Positions 23,976 to 33,086 of a stretch of DNA of 42,444 nucleotides are shown here, in pieces. The notes under the pieces are model-generated. The model was not told the DNA's origin and made no database searches. It was given only the letters and a program-made list of their open reading frames with translations. The translations under genes and the position numbers were made by a program. The stretch lies in contig JACAAY010000042.1 of NCBI GenBank assembly GCA_013377095.1, positions 1 to 42,444 on the forward strand, read 5' to 3'. The DNA comes from Desulfuromonadales bacterium (lineage in GTDB: Bacteria; Desulfobacterota; Desulfuromonadia; Geobacterales; Pseudopelobacteraceae). Within the stretch, counting starts at the first letter, position 1. Each line of letters begins with the position of its first letter.

Positions 23976-26432
23976 ATGCAAAACCTTTTTCGTGTTTGTG
24001 TGCTGTTGCTGTTTCTGTGCACACTTGTTTCTAATGCCCGGGCTGATAACCGTCAGACCCGTGTCATCCGCGTTGGGGCGTTTAATTATTATCCCGGCAT
24101 CTTCAAGGATAGTGATGGCGCGGTAAAGGGTTTTTATGTCGATGCGCTTGCCGACGTAGAACGGCGCGAAAACATCCGTTTCGAGTATGTGTTCGGCTCC
24201 TGGAGCGAAGGGCTGGAACGACTGAAAGCGGGGCAGGTCGATCTGCTGACCAGCGTTGCACGTACGCCCGATCGGGCGATTTATATGGAGTTTGGCAAAA
24301 CCCCGCTCCTGACGGTCTGGGGTGAGCTGTATGCGCCGCTCTCATCGAATATTGATGGTATCCGCGATATTCAGGGAAAAAAAGTCGCGGTGATGAAGGG
24401 AGATTTTAATGCCCGGTACTTCAAGGAACTGGTAAGTAAGTTCAATATTACCTGCGAATTTATCGAAATGCCCGGTTTTGACGATGTGTTCAAGGCAGTT
24501 GCTGCCAAAAAAGTACACGCCGGAGTTGTCAACAGCACCTTTGGTGTGGCCAAGGTAAAAGAATACGGACTCAGGTCAACCGGGGTGGTTTTTAACCCAT
24601 TTGACATTTATTTTGCCGTTGCCAAGGGGAAGAACCGTGATCTGCTATCGCTCCTGGACAGCTACCTGGACCGCTGGCGCCATCAGGAGGACTCTGTCTA
24701 CAACAGGGCCCGCCAGGTCTGGTCGCACGGTTCCACCGGCACTATCAGCGTCACCCCCCGCTGGTTAATCAACTCGGCCATCGTTCTTGGTGTTCTGGTT
24801 TTAATTACCTTTGTGTTTGTCGTGCTCCTCAGACAGCAGGTACGCCGGGCAACCGATGATCTCTTGCAGCGCACGGAGCGACTCCGTGAAAGCGAGGAGC
24901 GCTACAGAAGTATCTTCGAACACACTCTTTCCGTCATGCTGGTGATAGATCCGGAAAATGGCTCCATTGTCGATGCCAACCCCGCGGCCACCAGTTTCTA
25001 TGGCTGGTCACTTGATGAACTTACCTCCATGTCCATATCTACCATCAACACTCTGGACCCGGACGAACATTCTGCGCTCACAAAGCTGGCTTTAAGTGGG
25101 TTTCGCAATCATTTTCAGTTTTGTCACCGGCTGGCAAATGGCTCGACTCGCGATGTGGACGCTTTCACCGGTCCTATCGTGTTTGGCGGCAAGACCATGC
25201 TGCTGTCCATTATTCATGATATTTCCGAACGTAAGATGATCGATGAAACCCACCGTTTTCTTTCCCAGGCGGTTTGCCTTGAAGCGGGGGAGGATTTTTT
25301 CGCAGCACTGGCCCGCTATCTTGCCGAGAATCTTGAGATGGACTACGTCTGTATAGACCGTTTGCAGGGGGATGGTCTCATGGCGGAGACGGTGGCCATA
25401 TTCCACGATGGGGCATTTGAGGATAACGTGCAGTACAGCCTGAAGGATACTCCCTGTGGAGATGTGGTGGGAAAACAGATATGCTGTTTTGAGCGGGATG
25501 TTCGCCACCTGTTCCATAAGGATCAGGTGCTACAGGAGATGGCGGCCGAATCGTATGTTGGAGCCACCCTGTGGAGTTTCGATGGCAATCCGATTGGCCT
25601 GATCGCGATTATCAGCCGCAAACCGCTTGATAATTCCTGTCTGGCGGCATCAGTGCTCAAGCTCGTGTCCGTGCGTGCGGCAGCCGAGCTGGAACGCAGA
25701 GAGAAAAACCAGGAACTGCTGAACAAAAACGTGGAGCTTGAGCATTTTACCTACACGGTTTCCCATGACCTGAAGAGCCCTCTCATCACCATCCAGGTGT
25801 TTGTAAACCAGATTATCAAAGATCTGGGCGCCGGCCACCATGACCGGATTCGGGAGGATCTGGACAGAATTTCCGATGCAGCCACAAAGATGGGGGCGTT
25901 GCTCAATGATCTCTTGAAACTGTCCCGTGCCGGAAAGGTGGTCAGTCCGCCAAAACTGCTGGATATGAACCTTCTGGCCGATAACGTTACCGGGCAGTTA
26001 GCCGGGGTGCTCGGTCAGCGCCGGATGGAGGTTGTCGTCCAGCCCGAACTTCCGCAGGTTTTTGGGGACCAATCCCGTATCACCATGGTGCTACAGAACC
26101 TTGTGGAAAATGCCATCAAGTACATGGGGGATCAGGAATTACCTCGAATAACGATTGGCGTTCGGGAAAAGGGTACGGAACATGTTTTTTTTGTTGAGGA
26201 TAATGGTTCCGGTATCGAGCCCCGGTTTCTCGAGTCTGTTTTCGATCTGTTCAACAAACTGGACCCGAAAAGCGAGGGCACCGGTATCGGTCTGGCCCTG
26301 GTACGCCGCATTGTCGAAGCCCACAACGGAAAGGTCTGGATCGAATCAGAGGGAGAAGGGAAGGGGAGTATCGTTTGTTTTACCCTGCCCACTGAGATTG
26401 CATCTACACATATAATTACTTGTGCGGTATAG
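23976..26432 (+). CDS. Sensor histidine kinase with periplasmic solute-binding, PAS and GAF-like domains
   Basis: I start at ATG 23976 (AAAGGG eight bases upstream), which puts the signal sequence MQNLFRVCVLLLFLC at the N-terminus; an ATG at 23838 would bury it. Order of domains: signal peptide, family 3 solute-binding domain (about 28-245, IRVGAFNYYPGIF onward), membrane helix (about 265-287), PAS (about 310-425), GAF-like (about 435-570), HisKA with phospho-acceptor His597 in VSHDLKSP, and HATPase (NLVENAIKY, DNGSGIEP, GTGIGLALVRRI). It probably senses a small periplasmic ligand, perhaps an amino acid. Its likely partner is the NtrC-type regulator 93 bases downstream. Confidence 0.93.
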   Translation: MQNLFRVCVLLLFLCTLVSNARADNRQTRVIRVGAFNYYPGIFKDSDGAVKGFYVDALADVERRENIRFEYVFGSWSEGLERLKAGQVDLLTSVARTPDRAIYMEFGKTPLLTVWGELYAPLSSNIDGIRDIQGKKVAVMKGDFNARYFKELVSKFNITCEFIEMPGFDDVFKAVAAKKVHAGVVNSTFGVAKVKEYGLRSTGVVFNPFDIYFAVAKGKNRDLLSLLDSYLDRWRHQEDSVYNRARQVWSHGSTGTISVTPRWLINSAIVLGVLVLITFVFVVLLRQQVRRATDDLLQRTERLRESEERYRSIFEHTLSVMLVIDPENGSIVDANPAATSFYGWSLDELTSMSISTINTLDPDEHSALTKLALSGFRNHFQFCHRLANGSTRDVDAFTGPIVFGGKTMLLSIIHDISERKMIDETHRFLSQAVCLEAGEDFFAALARYLAENLEMDYVCIDRLQGDGLMAETVAIFHDGAFEDNVQYSLKDTPCGDVVGKQICCFERDVRHLFHKDQVLQEMAAESYVGATLWSFDGNPIGLIAIISRKPLDNSCLAASVLKLVSVRAAAELERREKNQELLNKNVELEHFTYTVSHDLKSPLITIQVFVNQIIKDLGAGHHDRIREDLDRISDAATKMGALLNDLLKLSRAGKVVSPPKLLDMNLLADNVTGQLAGVLGQRRMEVVVQPELPQVFGDQSRITMVLQNLVENAIKYMGDQELPRITIGVREKGTEHVFFVEDNGSGIEPRFLESVFDLFNKLDPKSEGTGIGLALVRRIVEAHNGKVWIESEGEGKGSIVCFTLPTEIASTHIITCAV

Positions 26433-26525
26433 AGTATTATGAAAAGGGTGTCGTATCGTGTGTGCCAATAGTATCCTGACCAAACCGTACATATTATTTT
26501 TTCAGCTTCAACCATCGAGGTAACT

Positions 26526-28250
26526 TTGTCTGCCATGGAACCATCGGATTTTCGCATACTGCTCGTGGATGACGAGGAGGGGATTCGCTTTACACTGGGA
26601 TGCCTCCTCAAAAAGGAAGGTTTTCAGGTTGATGTGGCCGCATCACGCAGGGAGGCTGTGGGGCTGTTTGTGACGGGACCCTATGATCTGGCTTTTGTGG
26701 ATATCATGCTGGGGGAGGAGAGCGGCGTAAAACTGCTGCGCGATATAAAAAATATGTCTCCCGCAACCCAGGTGGTGATGATCACCGGTCGCCCCGAGGT
26801 TAAATCCGCTGCAGAAGCGGTCCGGTTGGGGGCGTTCGACTATCTCACCAAACCGGTCAGGCACGAAACGCTCATGGCGGTAAGCCGGCATGCGCTCAGC
26901 GCCAAAAAAATGAACGATGAACGGGAGCAGTATCGCGCCAACCTGGATGCCATTTTTCGTACGGTCAGTGATTCCATCATCATGATTGATCGTGAGGGAC
27001 GATTGGCCCAGTTCAACGCGGCAGCCGGGGCCGTCTGCGGGTTGACCAGGGATCAGATCGGGAAAGAGTTGACATCAGTTGAATTGCTCTGTAACGGCAT
27101 GTGCGGCACGACACTGCTGGAAACGCTCCAGAATAATGCTCCCCGTGAAATGCGTCGTTTCGAGTGCCGCAACCATGAGGGTAAAACTCGCGTGGCCTGT
27201 TTTACCTCGACACCGGTGGTGGAGGCGGACGGTTCTGTGGGCGGCGCGGTGGCGGTGATCCGTGACGAGACGCGCCTGGCGGACCTGGAACGCTCCCTGA
27301 ACAAGCGCGGCCGTTTTCATAACATCATCGGCAGTTCTGCTCCCATGCAGCGGGTTTTTGCCCTGATCGAGACCCTGGCCGATGTGCCGACCACGGTTCT
27401 GATCAATGGTGAGAGCGGCACCGGCAAGGAACTTGTGGCGGCTGCGCTCCATGCCACCGGTTCACGCTCCGGGGGGCCATTTGTCAAGGTCAACTGTTCG
27501 GCTTTATCGGAATCGCTGCTGGAAAGCGAACTGTTCGGGCACGTTCGCGGGGCGTTTACCGGCGCCATCACCGATAAGATCGGCCGTTTTGAGAAGGCAC
27601 ATGGTGGTACGCTGTTTCTGGATGAGATCGGCGATATCTCACCGGGGGTGCAGATGCGACTTTTGCGTGTTCTGCAGGAGAGCGAGTTTGAAAGGGTGGG
27701 GGATTCGACTCCCCTCAAGGTGGATGTGCGCATTGTTGCCGCCACCAATCAGGATCTTGCCGAAAAGGTCAGCCAGGGCAGCTTCCGTCAGGACCTGTTC
27801 TACCGTCTGAATGTTGTGCGTATGGTGCTGCCGTCGCTTCGTGAACGCAGGGACGATCTGGAACCGCTGGTGGCCCATTTTATTTCCAAGTTCAATGTCA
27901 AGTTCGGCAGGGATATCACCGGTGTCTCCACGGATGTCATGGATGTGTTCCGAACCCATGACTGGCCGGGTAATGTGCGCGAACTGGAACATGCCATCGA
28001 ACACGCCGTGATCCTCTGTAAATCCGATATCGTTTCCGTGTCTGATCTCCCGCATGACCTGCTGGACTCCCTGAATACCGGCAGTGAAGTTGATTCCACC
28101 GTGAGTGACTCCGGCGCTACGCCGCGCAGTGACCTGACCCTGGAAGAGGCGCTGGCAATTTCCGGCGGCAACAAAACCCGCGCCGCAAGCCTGCTGGGTA
28201 TCAGCCGCCGTACGGTCTACCGCCACCTGGAAGAATCAGAACCCAAATAG
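26526..28250 (+). CDS. NtrC-family sigma54-dependent response regulator with PAS domain
   Basis: A 574-residue regulator starting at TTG with GAGG five bases upstream. The receiver domain (10-125) has the acidic pocket DDEEG, phospho-acceptor Asp59 in FVDIMLG, TGRP and the conserved Lys in YLTKPV. An inserted PAS domain occupies about 138-255, not present in NtrC itself. The AAA+ domain has Walker A GESGTGKE (about 300), the sigma54-contacting GAFTGA, Walker B TLFLDEIGDI and an arginine finger region. The C-terminal Fis-type helix-turn-helix is RAASLLGISRRTVYRHL. It should activate sigma54 promoters when phosphorylated by the adjacent kinase. Target genes are not evident; I saw no clear -24/-12 promoter in the window. 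Confidence 0.96.
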   Translation: MSAMEPSDFRILLVDDEEGIRFTLGCLLKKEGFQVDVAASRREAVGLFVTGPYDLAFVDIMLGEESGVKLLRDIKNMSPATQVVMITGRPEVKSAAEAVRLGAFDYLTKPVRHETLMAVSRHALSAKKMNDEREQYRANLDAIFRTVSDSIIMIDREGRLAQFNAAAGAVCGLTRDQIGKELTSVELLCNGMCGTTLLETLQNNAPREMRRFECRNHEGKTRVACFTSTPVVEADGSVGGAVAVIRDETRLADLERSLNKRGRFHNIIGSSAPMQRVFALIETLADVPTTVLINGESGTGKELVAAALHATGSRSGGPFVKVNCSALSESLLESELFGHVRGAFTGAITDKIGRFEKAHGGTLFLDEIGDISPGVQMRLLRVLQESEFERVGDSTPLKVDVRIVAATNQDLAEKVSQGSFRQDLFYRLNVVRMVLPSLRERRDDLEPLVAHFISKFNVKFGRDITGVSTDVMDVFRTHDWPGNVRELEHAIEHAVILCKSDIVSVSDLPHDLLDSLNTGSEVDSTVSDSGATPRSDLTLEEALAISGGNKTRAASLLGISRRTVYRHLEESEPK

Positions 28251-28268
28251 GATAATCCTCTTTCCCCA

Positions 28269-29234
28269 TCACTCCGTGGGTGTGCCTTCCGGGACCGCCA
28301 TGTGTTCGGCGTGTGCGATGCACAATTTGCTGATCACCATAAATGCCGCACTTCCGCAAAGTACCTGCCAGGGGTAAGACCAAAGGCTTCCCTGTGGCAG
28401 AATTGCCGGCAGCAGGGCTATGGCCACGGCAGGCGGAAAAGGCAATTGCAGGATGTGGTAGGCTAGAAAGACGGTGAGTGTTGAGACAGCCGCGCTAACC
28501 GTGAGCGGCCAGCCCAGAACGGTGTGAATCAGCGCATACCACATCACACCGCTCAAAGCCGCAAATACCAGCAGCCCCAGGATCTTCCCCGTCCTATCCC
28601 GCAACGCTCCACCCGGCTTTGATACTTCAACGAACGCCACGATCAGGGGCGGGGCGACCATGAAGAGATGGTCGGTGACCGCCGCAACCGCCGTAACAGC
28701 CACAACCCCAGCCAGCAGATTGCTCCAATGCGCCAGCCCGTTCAGGGTCCCATTGCCCTCGATCCTGTCCGGAACAGACTTCCTGGGAAGAACCGTGGGA
28801 TCATTCCACGGAGCACAGCGATCCAGCGCATAACGTCCAAGGGCAATCATTCCGGTCAGGACGCAGACGGATAACGGGTAATACCAACTGTCCGTACGGG
28901 TGATAATTGCCAGGATCGCGGCTGATATGGATGGTAGCACGCCGGAGTGAATCAGCCGTAATTGCAGGACCACGAGGCAAAAAGCCCCTGTTATCATGAA
29001 AAAGGGAGCATACGTAAAAAAACGCACCATCAGTACCCCTGACACTGCTGCCATGGTGGGAGATAGCCAGAAATCAAGGATCGAGCTTCTCCAGGGCGGT
29101 TTTTCCATTACCCACGCGCCAAGGGCGAGTGCCGCGATTTCCGGAAAGATGATTTCCTTTTGCCCTGAATACTCAGCAGCCGCGAACATCGCCATAACCA
29201 GGAGTAGGGCCGGGAGTATATACGCTTTCCTCAT
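28269..29234 (-). CDS. Multi-pass membrane protein, HPP-like
   Basis: A protein of 321 residues with about nine hydrophobic helices and little else. I chose the ATG at 29234 because TTGGAG lies six bases before it; an in-frame ATG at 29294 would add 20 residues without improving the N-terminus. Near the C-terminus the segment FPPAVAIALLPAILP resembles the conserved HPP-family motif, whose members include nitrite-transport proteins, but the match is partial. It is convergent with the response regulator gene (18 bases between stops). The substrate is unknown. Confidence 0.75.
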   Translation of the reverse strand: MRKAYILPALLLVMAMFAAAEYSGQKEIIFPEIAALALGAWVMEKPPWRSSILDFWLSPTMAAVSGVLMVRFFTYAPFFMITGAFCLVVLQLRLIHSGVLPSISAAILAIITRTDSWYYPLSVCVLTGMIALGRYALDRCAPWNDPTVLPRKSVPDRIEGNGTLNGLAHWSNLLAGVVAVTAVAAVTDHLFMVAPPLIVAFVEVSKPGGALRDRTGKILGLLVFAALSGVMWYALIHTVLGWPLTVSAAVSTLTVFLAYHILQLPFPPAVAIALLPAILPQGSLWSYPWQVLCGSAAFMVISKLCIAHAEHMAVPEGTPTE

Positions 29235-29484
29235 CGTGTGCTCCAACTGCTTTTCACCGGTCACAGCCGGTATGTTAAAAAGAGATAGTCTCAACGGGAA
29301 CGGATTGTCAAGAAGCTTGAGGGGGCTGGGCGGAGGGTCAGGTGAACAGGGGACGTTGTGGCGTCCCTCGTCAGTGCCAGGACAGAACCGATTGAGGAAT
29401 AAACCGATTCAGTACGTTATACTTGTTTCCGATGATCGAATTATCGCGTATAGTAACAGACCAACATGGATTGGGAAAACAGGC

Positions 29485-30099
29485 ATGACGGAACGAAGAG
29501 ACTTTGATTGTGCCGCGGCAGAGTGGGATGAAAAACCACGCCGAGTCAAGCTTGCGCAAGACATTGCCGACGCCATATCAGTGGCGTTGCCACTCTCGCG
29601 AACCTGGAACGCCATGGATTTCGGCTGTGGCACCGGCCTGGTGACACTGAGCCTTGCGCCCCACCTGGGCAGCATCCTGGGTATTGACAGCTCCGGTAAG
29701 ATGGTCGAGCGTCTCAACGCCAAAGCTGTCGAGCAGGGTTGTACAAATGCCCGTGGAGAACGCCTCGATCTGGAGCGGGGAGAGCTGCCCGATGGGCGCT
29801 ATCACCTGATCACCAGCTCCATGACCATGCACCACATCCCCGACATTGTCCCGTTGCTGTCAGCGCTCCGCAGCCTGTTGCAACCCGGTGGCCGAGTCGC
29901 CCTGGCAGACCTGGAAACCGAGGACGGCAGTTTTCATGAGGACCTCACCGGTGTGTTTCACCACGGTTTTAATCGTGAACAGTTCACGGACCTGCTCAGT
30001 CGGGCCGGTTTTTCGGATATATCCATCTCGACCGTTACGGATGTGATCAAGAGCGAGCGCAGCTACCCGGTATTTCTGGCAACAGCGACCGCCAGCTGA
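29485..30099 (+). CDS. SAM-dependent methyltransferase (UbiE/Methyltransf_11-type)
   Basis: A 204-residue class I methyltransferase. The reading frame is open far upstream, antisense to the membrane-protein gene, but homology begins at the ATG at 29485. The SAM-binding motif DFGCGTGLVTLSLAPHL is near residue 50, followed by GIDSSGKMV, ITSSMTMHHIPD near 110 and LLQPGGRVALADLETEDG near 135. The C-terminal part has FHHGFNREQFTDLLSRAGF, usual for this family. The substrate cannot be told from sequence. It has only a weak AGG-type ribosome-binding site. It stands alone, with 43 bases before the next gene. Confidence 0.9.
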   Translation: MTERRDFDCAAAEWDEKPRRVKLAQDIADAISVALPLSRTWNAMDFGCGTGLVTLSLAPHLGSILGIDSSGKMVERLNAKAVEQGCTNARGERLDLERGELPDGRYHLITSSMTMHHIPDIVPLLSALRSLLQPGGRVALADLETEDGSFHEDLTGVFHHGFNREQFTDLLSRAGFSDISISTVTDVIKSERSYPVFLATATAS

Positions 30100-30130
30100 T
30101 ATTGTCCTGTAAATCCATTTCGGAAATGAC

Positions 30131-30143
30131 TATAATTACGGCA
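30131..30143 (+). promoter_or_regulatory. -10 element placing the transcript start at the ATG (possible leaderless mRNA)
   Basis: A perfect TATAAT (30131-30136) lies six bases before the ATG of the small outer-membrane protein, so the expected transcript start is at or next to the A of that ATG. No Shine-Dalgarno sequence is present. The -35 is poor (TGTAAA at 17-base spacing). Confidence 0.4.
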
Positions 30144-30583
30144 TGCGTAAAAGATACGTGCTGACCATACTTGTAGCCGCTCTGCTCTGCAACGCGCTGG
30201 TGAGTGCAACAGCCGCTGTTGCCGAGGATGAATTGGGCCACATTTCACTGGGCTTTGGAAGTCTGACGCCGTCCCGAACCGAAAACCCCAGAGTACAGCA
30301 ATTCGGTCTCCTGACCGCCACATACCGGCTTGGTTCGACGGAGAATTTCAGACCTTATCTTGGTACGGGGCTGGCATACACCGTCCAGCCGGATGTCAAT
30401 CCGGGCACAGCGCTCAGAGTCAGGACAGGCGTGGCAGCGCAGGCCGGGTTCAATTACCTGCTGGGTGAAAAATCCTCGCTCAACCTTGATTACAAGTATC
30501 TTGAATTGTCTCCGGATTCCGTGCGCGGCTCCGGTTCTTCGCCTCCCCATTCCGTTGGTGTTGGCCTTGAGATAAAGTTCTGA
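30143..30583 (+). CDS. Small outer-membrane beta-barrel protein (OmpW/PagL-like)
   Basis: A 146-residue protein with a signal peptide (residues 1-27, AAVAED at the cleavage site) and a mature part of alternating strands: HISLGFGSLTP, FGLLTATYRL, FRPYLGTGLAYTV, AQAGFNYLLGEKSSLNLDYKYLEL, ending SVGVGLEIKF with the C-terminal Phe typical of outer-membrane barrels. The length fits a barrel of six to eight strands. FRPYLGTGLAY followed by a D-Y-K-Y-L strand recalls OmpW-type proteins. There is only one possible ATG and no ribosome-binding site, so translation may be leaderless. Function is unknown. Confidence 0.8.
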   Translation: MRKRYVLTILVAALLCNALVSATAAVAEDELGHISLGFGSLTPSRTENPRVQQFGLLTATYRLGSTENFRPYLGTGLAYTVQPDVNPGTALRVRTGVAAQAGFNYLLGEKSSLNLDYKYLELSPDSVRGSGSSPPHSVGVGLEIKF

Positions 30584-30672
30584 CACCTGCGCTGTCAAAC
30601 CCGATTCCGTGACGTAACGGAGTCGCCTGTTGATGATTATAAAGCCGCAACCATAAAGGAAAGAATAACAGT

Positions 30673-31596
30673 ATGACAATTCGATGGTATCCCGGTCACA
30701 TGGACAAGGCGATCGAAAAGATTGCCGAGGCGATCCGCAGGACCGACGTGGTTATCGAGGTTCTGGACGCCCGACTCCCTTCATCCAGTTCCAATCACCT
30801 GCTGGAAAAAGTCCGCCGCCACAAACCCTGCATCAAGATACTGAACAAAAACGACCTGGCTGATCCGATCGTTACCAAGGCCTGGGTGCGTAACTTTGAA
30901 GCCGAGGCTGGGGTAAAGGCACTGCCCTTGTCGGCAAAACAGCTCAGTGATGCAAAGAAGCTGATCAAACTCTGTCAGCAGATTGTTCCCCATCGCGGCA
31001 AACCGGGCTGGCCGTTGCGGGTGATGGTCTGCGGTATTCCCAATGTGGGCAAATCGACCCTGATCAATACCCTGGCCGGCAGGAGCATGGCCAAGGTTGG
31101 CGACAAGCCGGCCATTACCACCTGCGCCCAGCAGATCGATTTGCGCAACGGCATAGTCCTTTCCGATACACCGGGGGTGCTCTGGCCGGTCATGGACGAC
31201 CAGGTGGGCGCCTATCGACTGGCCGCCAGCGGCGCCATCGGTTCAGGCGCCTTTGATGTCGCCACGGTGGGGCTGTTTGCCGCCGAATACATGCTGCGGC
31301 GCTATCCCGAAGCATTGGCGCTGCGCTACCGTCTTGAGGAGCTGCCCGAGGATCCCCATGCCCTGCTCGAGGCGGTCGGCCGTCGTCTGGGATGCCTGAT
31401 GGCCGGTGGCGCCATCGACCACAACCGCGCCGCGGAAGCTTTTCTGCGGGAACTGCGTGCCGGAAAAGTCGGACGGATCAGTTTCGAGGAGCCGGAACAG
31501 GTCGTTGCTGATACGGAAGCACACCCGGCAGGTGACTCACCCCAGGAACCTACCCCCCTGACCACTCCGATGCGGTTGAAACCACATAAGCAGTAG
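30673..31596 (+). CDS. rbgA: Ribosome biogenesis GTPase YlqF/RbgA
   Basis: A circularly permuted GTPase that assists late 50S subunit assembly. The family start IRWYPGHMDKA is present. G motifs come in permuted order: NKND (G4, about residue 57), then GIPNVGKSTLIN (G1, about 118), then DTPGVLWP (G3, about 170). The C-terminal RNA-binding helical domain follows. At 307 residues it is of usual length, with a polar C-terminal tail of about 30 residues. AAAGGAAAG lies upstream of the ATG. No operon partner is evident. Confidence 0.95.
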   Translation: MTIRWYPGHMDKAIEKIAEAIRRTDVVIEVLDARLPSSSSNHLLEKVRRHKPCIKILNKNDLADPIVTKAWVRNFEAEAGVKALPLSAKQLSDAKKLIKLCQQIVPHRGKPGWPLRVMVCGIPNVGKSTLINTLAGRSMAKVGDKPAITTCAQQIDLRNGIVLSDTPGVLWPVMDDQVGAYRLAASGAIGSGAFDVATVGLFAAEYMLRRYPEALALRYRLEELPEDPHALLEAVGRRLGCLMAGGAIDHNRAAEAFLRELRAGKVGRISFEEPEQVVADTEAHPAGDSPQEPTPLTTPMRLKPHKQ

Positions 31597-31773
31597 CATG
31601 AAGGAAAGGATCCGAGCAGGGCAACTCAATGCGGCCCTGCCTGCCTGACCTCCCCCCAGGTAGCAACACATCACCATATCATCACGTCCCATAACACGTG
31701 CATCCACACACCGTATGAAAGTCGGTTGTGCAGTGGGTGTTTTTTTGTCTTTTGGGCGCGAAGGAGTTTGTAC

Positions 31774-33045
31774 ATGCAGATCGTATTCGGCATCGATTTT
31801 GGGACAACCAATTCGGCGCTTTCAGTCTATCGGAATGGAGCGGTTGAAATGGTTGCCGTGAATGGCGACGGTGGTGGCGGGGCGTTGATGCGCTCGGTGC
31901 TTTATTTTAACGAGGAGAACGAGATTTTTGCCGGTCAGGAGGCCATTCGCCAGTATGTGGGCGATGGTGCCAGCGGGCGCTTCATGCAATCGATCAAGAC
32001 CTTTCTGCCGAACACCAGTTTTGACAATACCGAAATCTTTGGCAAACGCTATACCATCGATGATCTGGTGGCCATCATCCTCAAAAAGATCAAGGCTGCG
32101 GGAGAGGCCCATGTGGGTTGTTCCGTGGATGCTGTCGTGCTGGGGCGGCCGGTAGTGTTTTCCACGGATAGCGCCAAGGATGCCGTGGCCCAGCAGCGCC
32201 TTGAAAAGGCGGCCCGCAAGGCGGGCTTCACCAGGATCTGGTTTCAGTACGAGCCGGTGGCAGCTGCGCTGACCTTTGAGGAAACCCTGTTGCCGGGGCA
32301 AGAGCGGATCGTCTTTATCGGTGATTTCGGTGGCGGCACATCCGACTTCTCCGTTATCCGCGTGAAAGGCGGAGCTTTTGAACGTTCCGACCGGCGCGGC
32401 GATGTCCTGTCCCTGGGCGGAGTCTATACCGCCGGTGACAAGTTTGATTCGCAGATCATGTGGGACAAGGTGGCCCACCATTTCGGCCGTCACGCAAAGT
32501 ATACGACCCTGGGCAAGGATGAGTGGGTATCCGTCCCCAAGAGCCTGACCCACACCCTCTGCCAGTGGCATCGCATACCCCTGCTGCGGGCGCGCAAAAC
32601 CAGGGAGCATATCCGGGTTATCAAAAATACCACCAACGACCGCCGGGCAATCGAGAACCTGGAAAACATTATCGCTGACAATTACGGTTTTTTTCTGTTT
32701 CAGGCCATTGAGAGCGCCAAGTGCGCGCTTTCCGGCCAGGATCAAGCCATGATCAGCTTTACGGAGCGCGACCTGTGCATCAACGAGGAAATCAGAAAGG
32801 GTGAGTTTGAGGTTATCAACGGGGAAAACTTCCGCCAGATCGAGGCCTGCATCGACGAGGTTGTGGCGGGCTCCGGTTTGGCGATTGAGCAGATCGATAC
32901 GGTCTTTCTGACCGGGGGGACATCAAAGATTCCCCATATCCGCACCCTGTTTTCAGATCGTTTCGGCCCGGACAAACTGGAACAGCGGGATGCCTTTACC
33001 AGCGTTGCCCATGGGCTGGGCTCCAGCGTTCCGCTGTTCGTCTGA
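31774..33045 (+). CDS. yegD: Hsp70-like ATPase, YegD type
   Basis: A 423-residue actin/Hsp70-fold ATPase. I chose the ATG at 31774, preceded by AAGGAG at seven bases, over one at 31726 that adds 16 unlikely residues. Nucleotide-binding motifs: GIDFGTTNSALS at the N-terminus, GDFGGGTSDFSV near 186 and FLTGGTSKIP near 390. It ends after the ATPase domain, so the peptide-binding domain of DnaK is missing, as in YegD. It is probably a chaperone relative with an unknown client. The gap upstream (31597-31773) contains no further gene that I can see. Confidence 0.9.
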   Translation: MQIVFGIDFGTTNSALSVYRNGAVEMVAVNGDGGGGALMRSVLYFNEENEIFAGQEAIRQYVGDGASGRFMQSIKTFLPNTSFDNTEIFGKRYTIDDLVAIILKKIKAAGEAHVGCSVDAVVLGRPVVFSTDSAKDAVAQQRLEKAARKAGFTRIWFQYEPVAAALTFEETLLPGQERIVFIGDFGGGTSDFSVIRVKGGAFERSDRRGDVLSLGGVYTAGDKFDSQIMWDKVAHHFGRHAKYTTLGKDEWVSVPKSLTHTLCQWHRIPLLRARKTREHIRVIKNTTNDRRAIENLENIIADNYGFFLFQAIESAKCALSGQDQAMISFTERDLCINEEIRKGEFEVINGENFRQIEACIDEVVAGSGLAIEQIDTVFLTGGTSKIPHIRTLFSDRFGPDKLEQRDAFTSVAHGLGSSVPLFV

Positions 33046-33086
33046 TGCGGGAGAGCGTTATTCAAGTTGAGGAGGGGTGTGACTGA

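Noticed and set aside
28996..29484. Long 5' extension of the methyltransferase gene
   Set aside because: The extension is antisense to the membrane-protein gene and encodes nothing family-like; the methyltransferase begins at 29485.
31597..31773. Terminator (GCAGGGC/GCCCTGC inverted repeat) after rbgA
   Set aside because: The seven-base stem has a long loop and no following T run, so it is not convincing.
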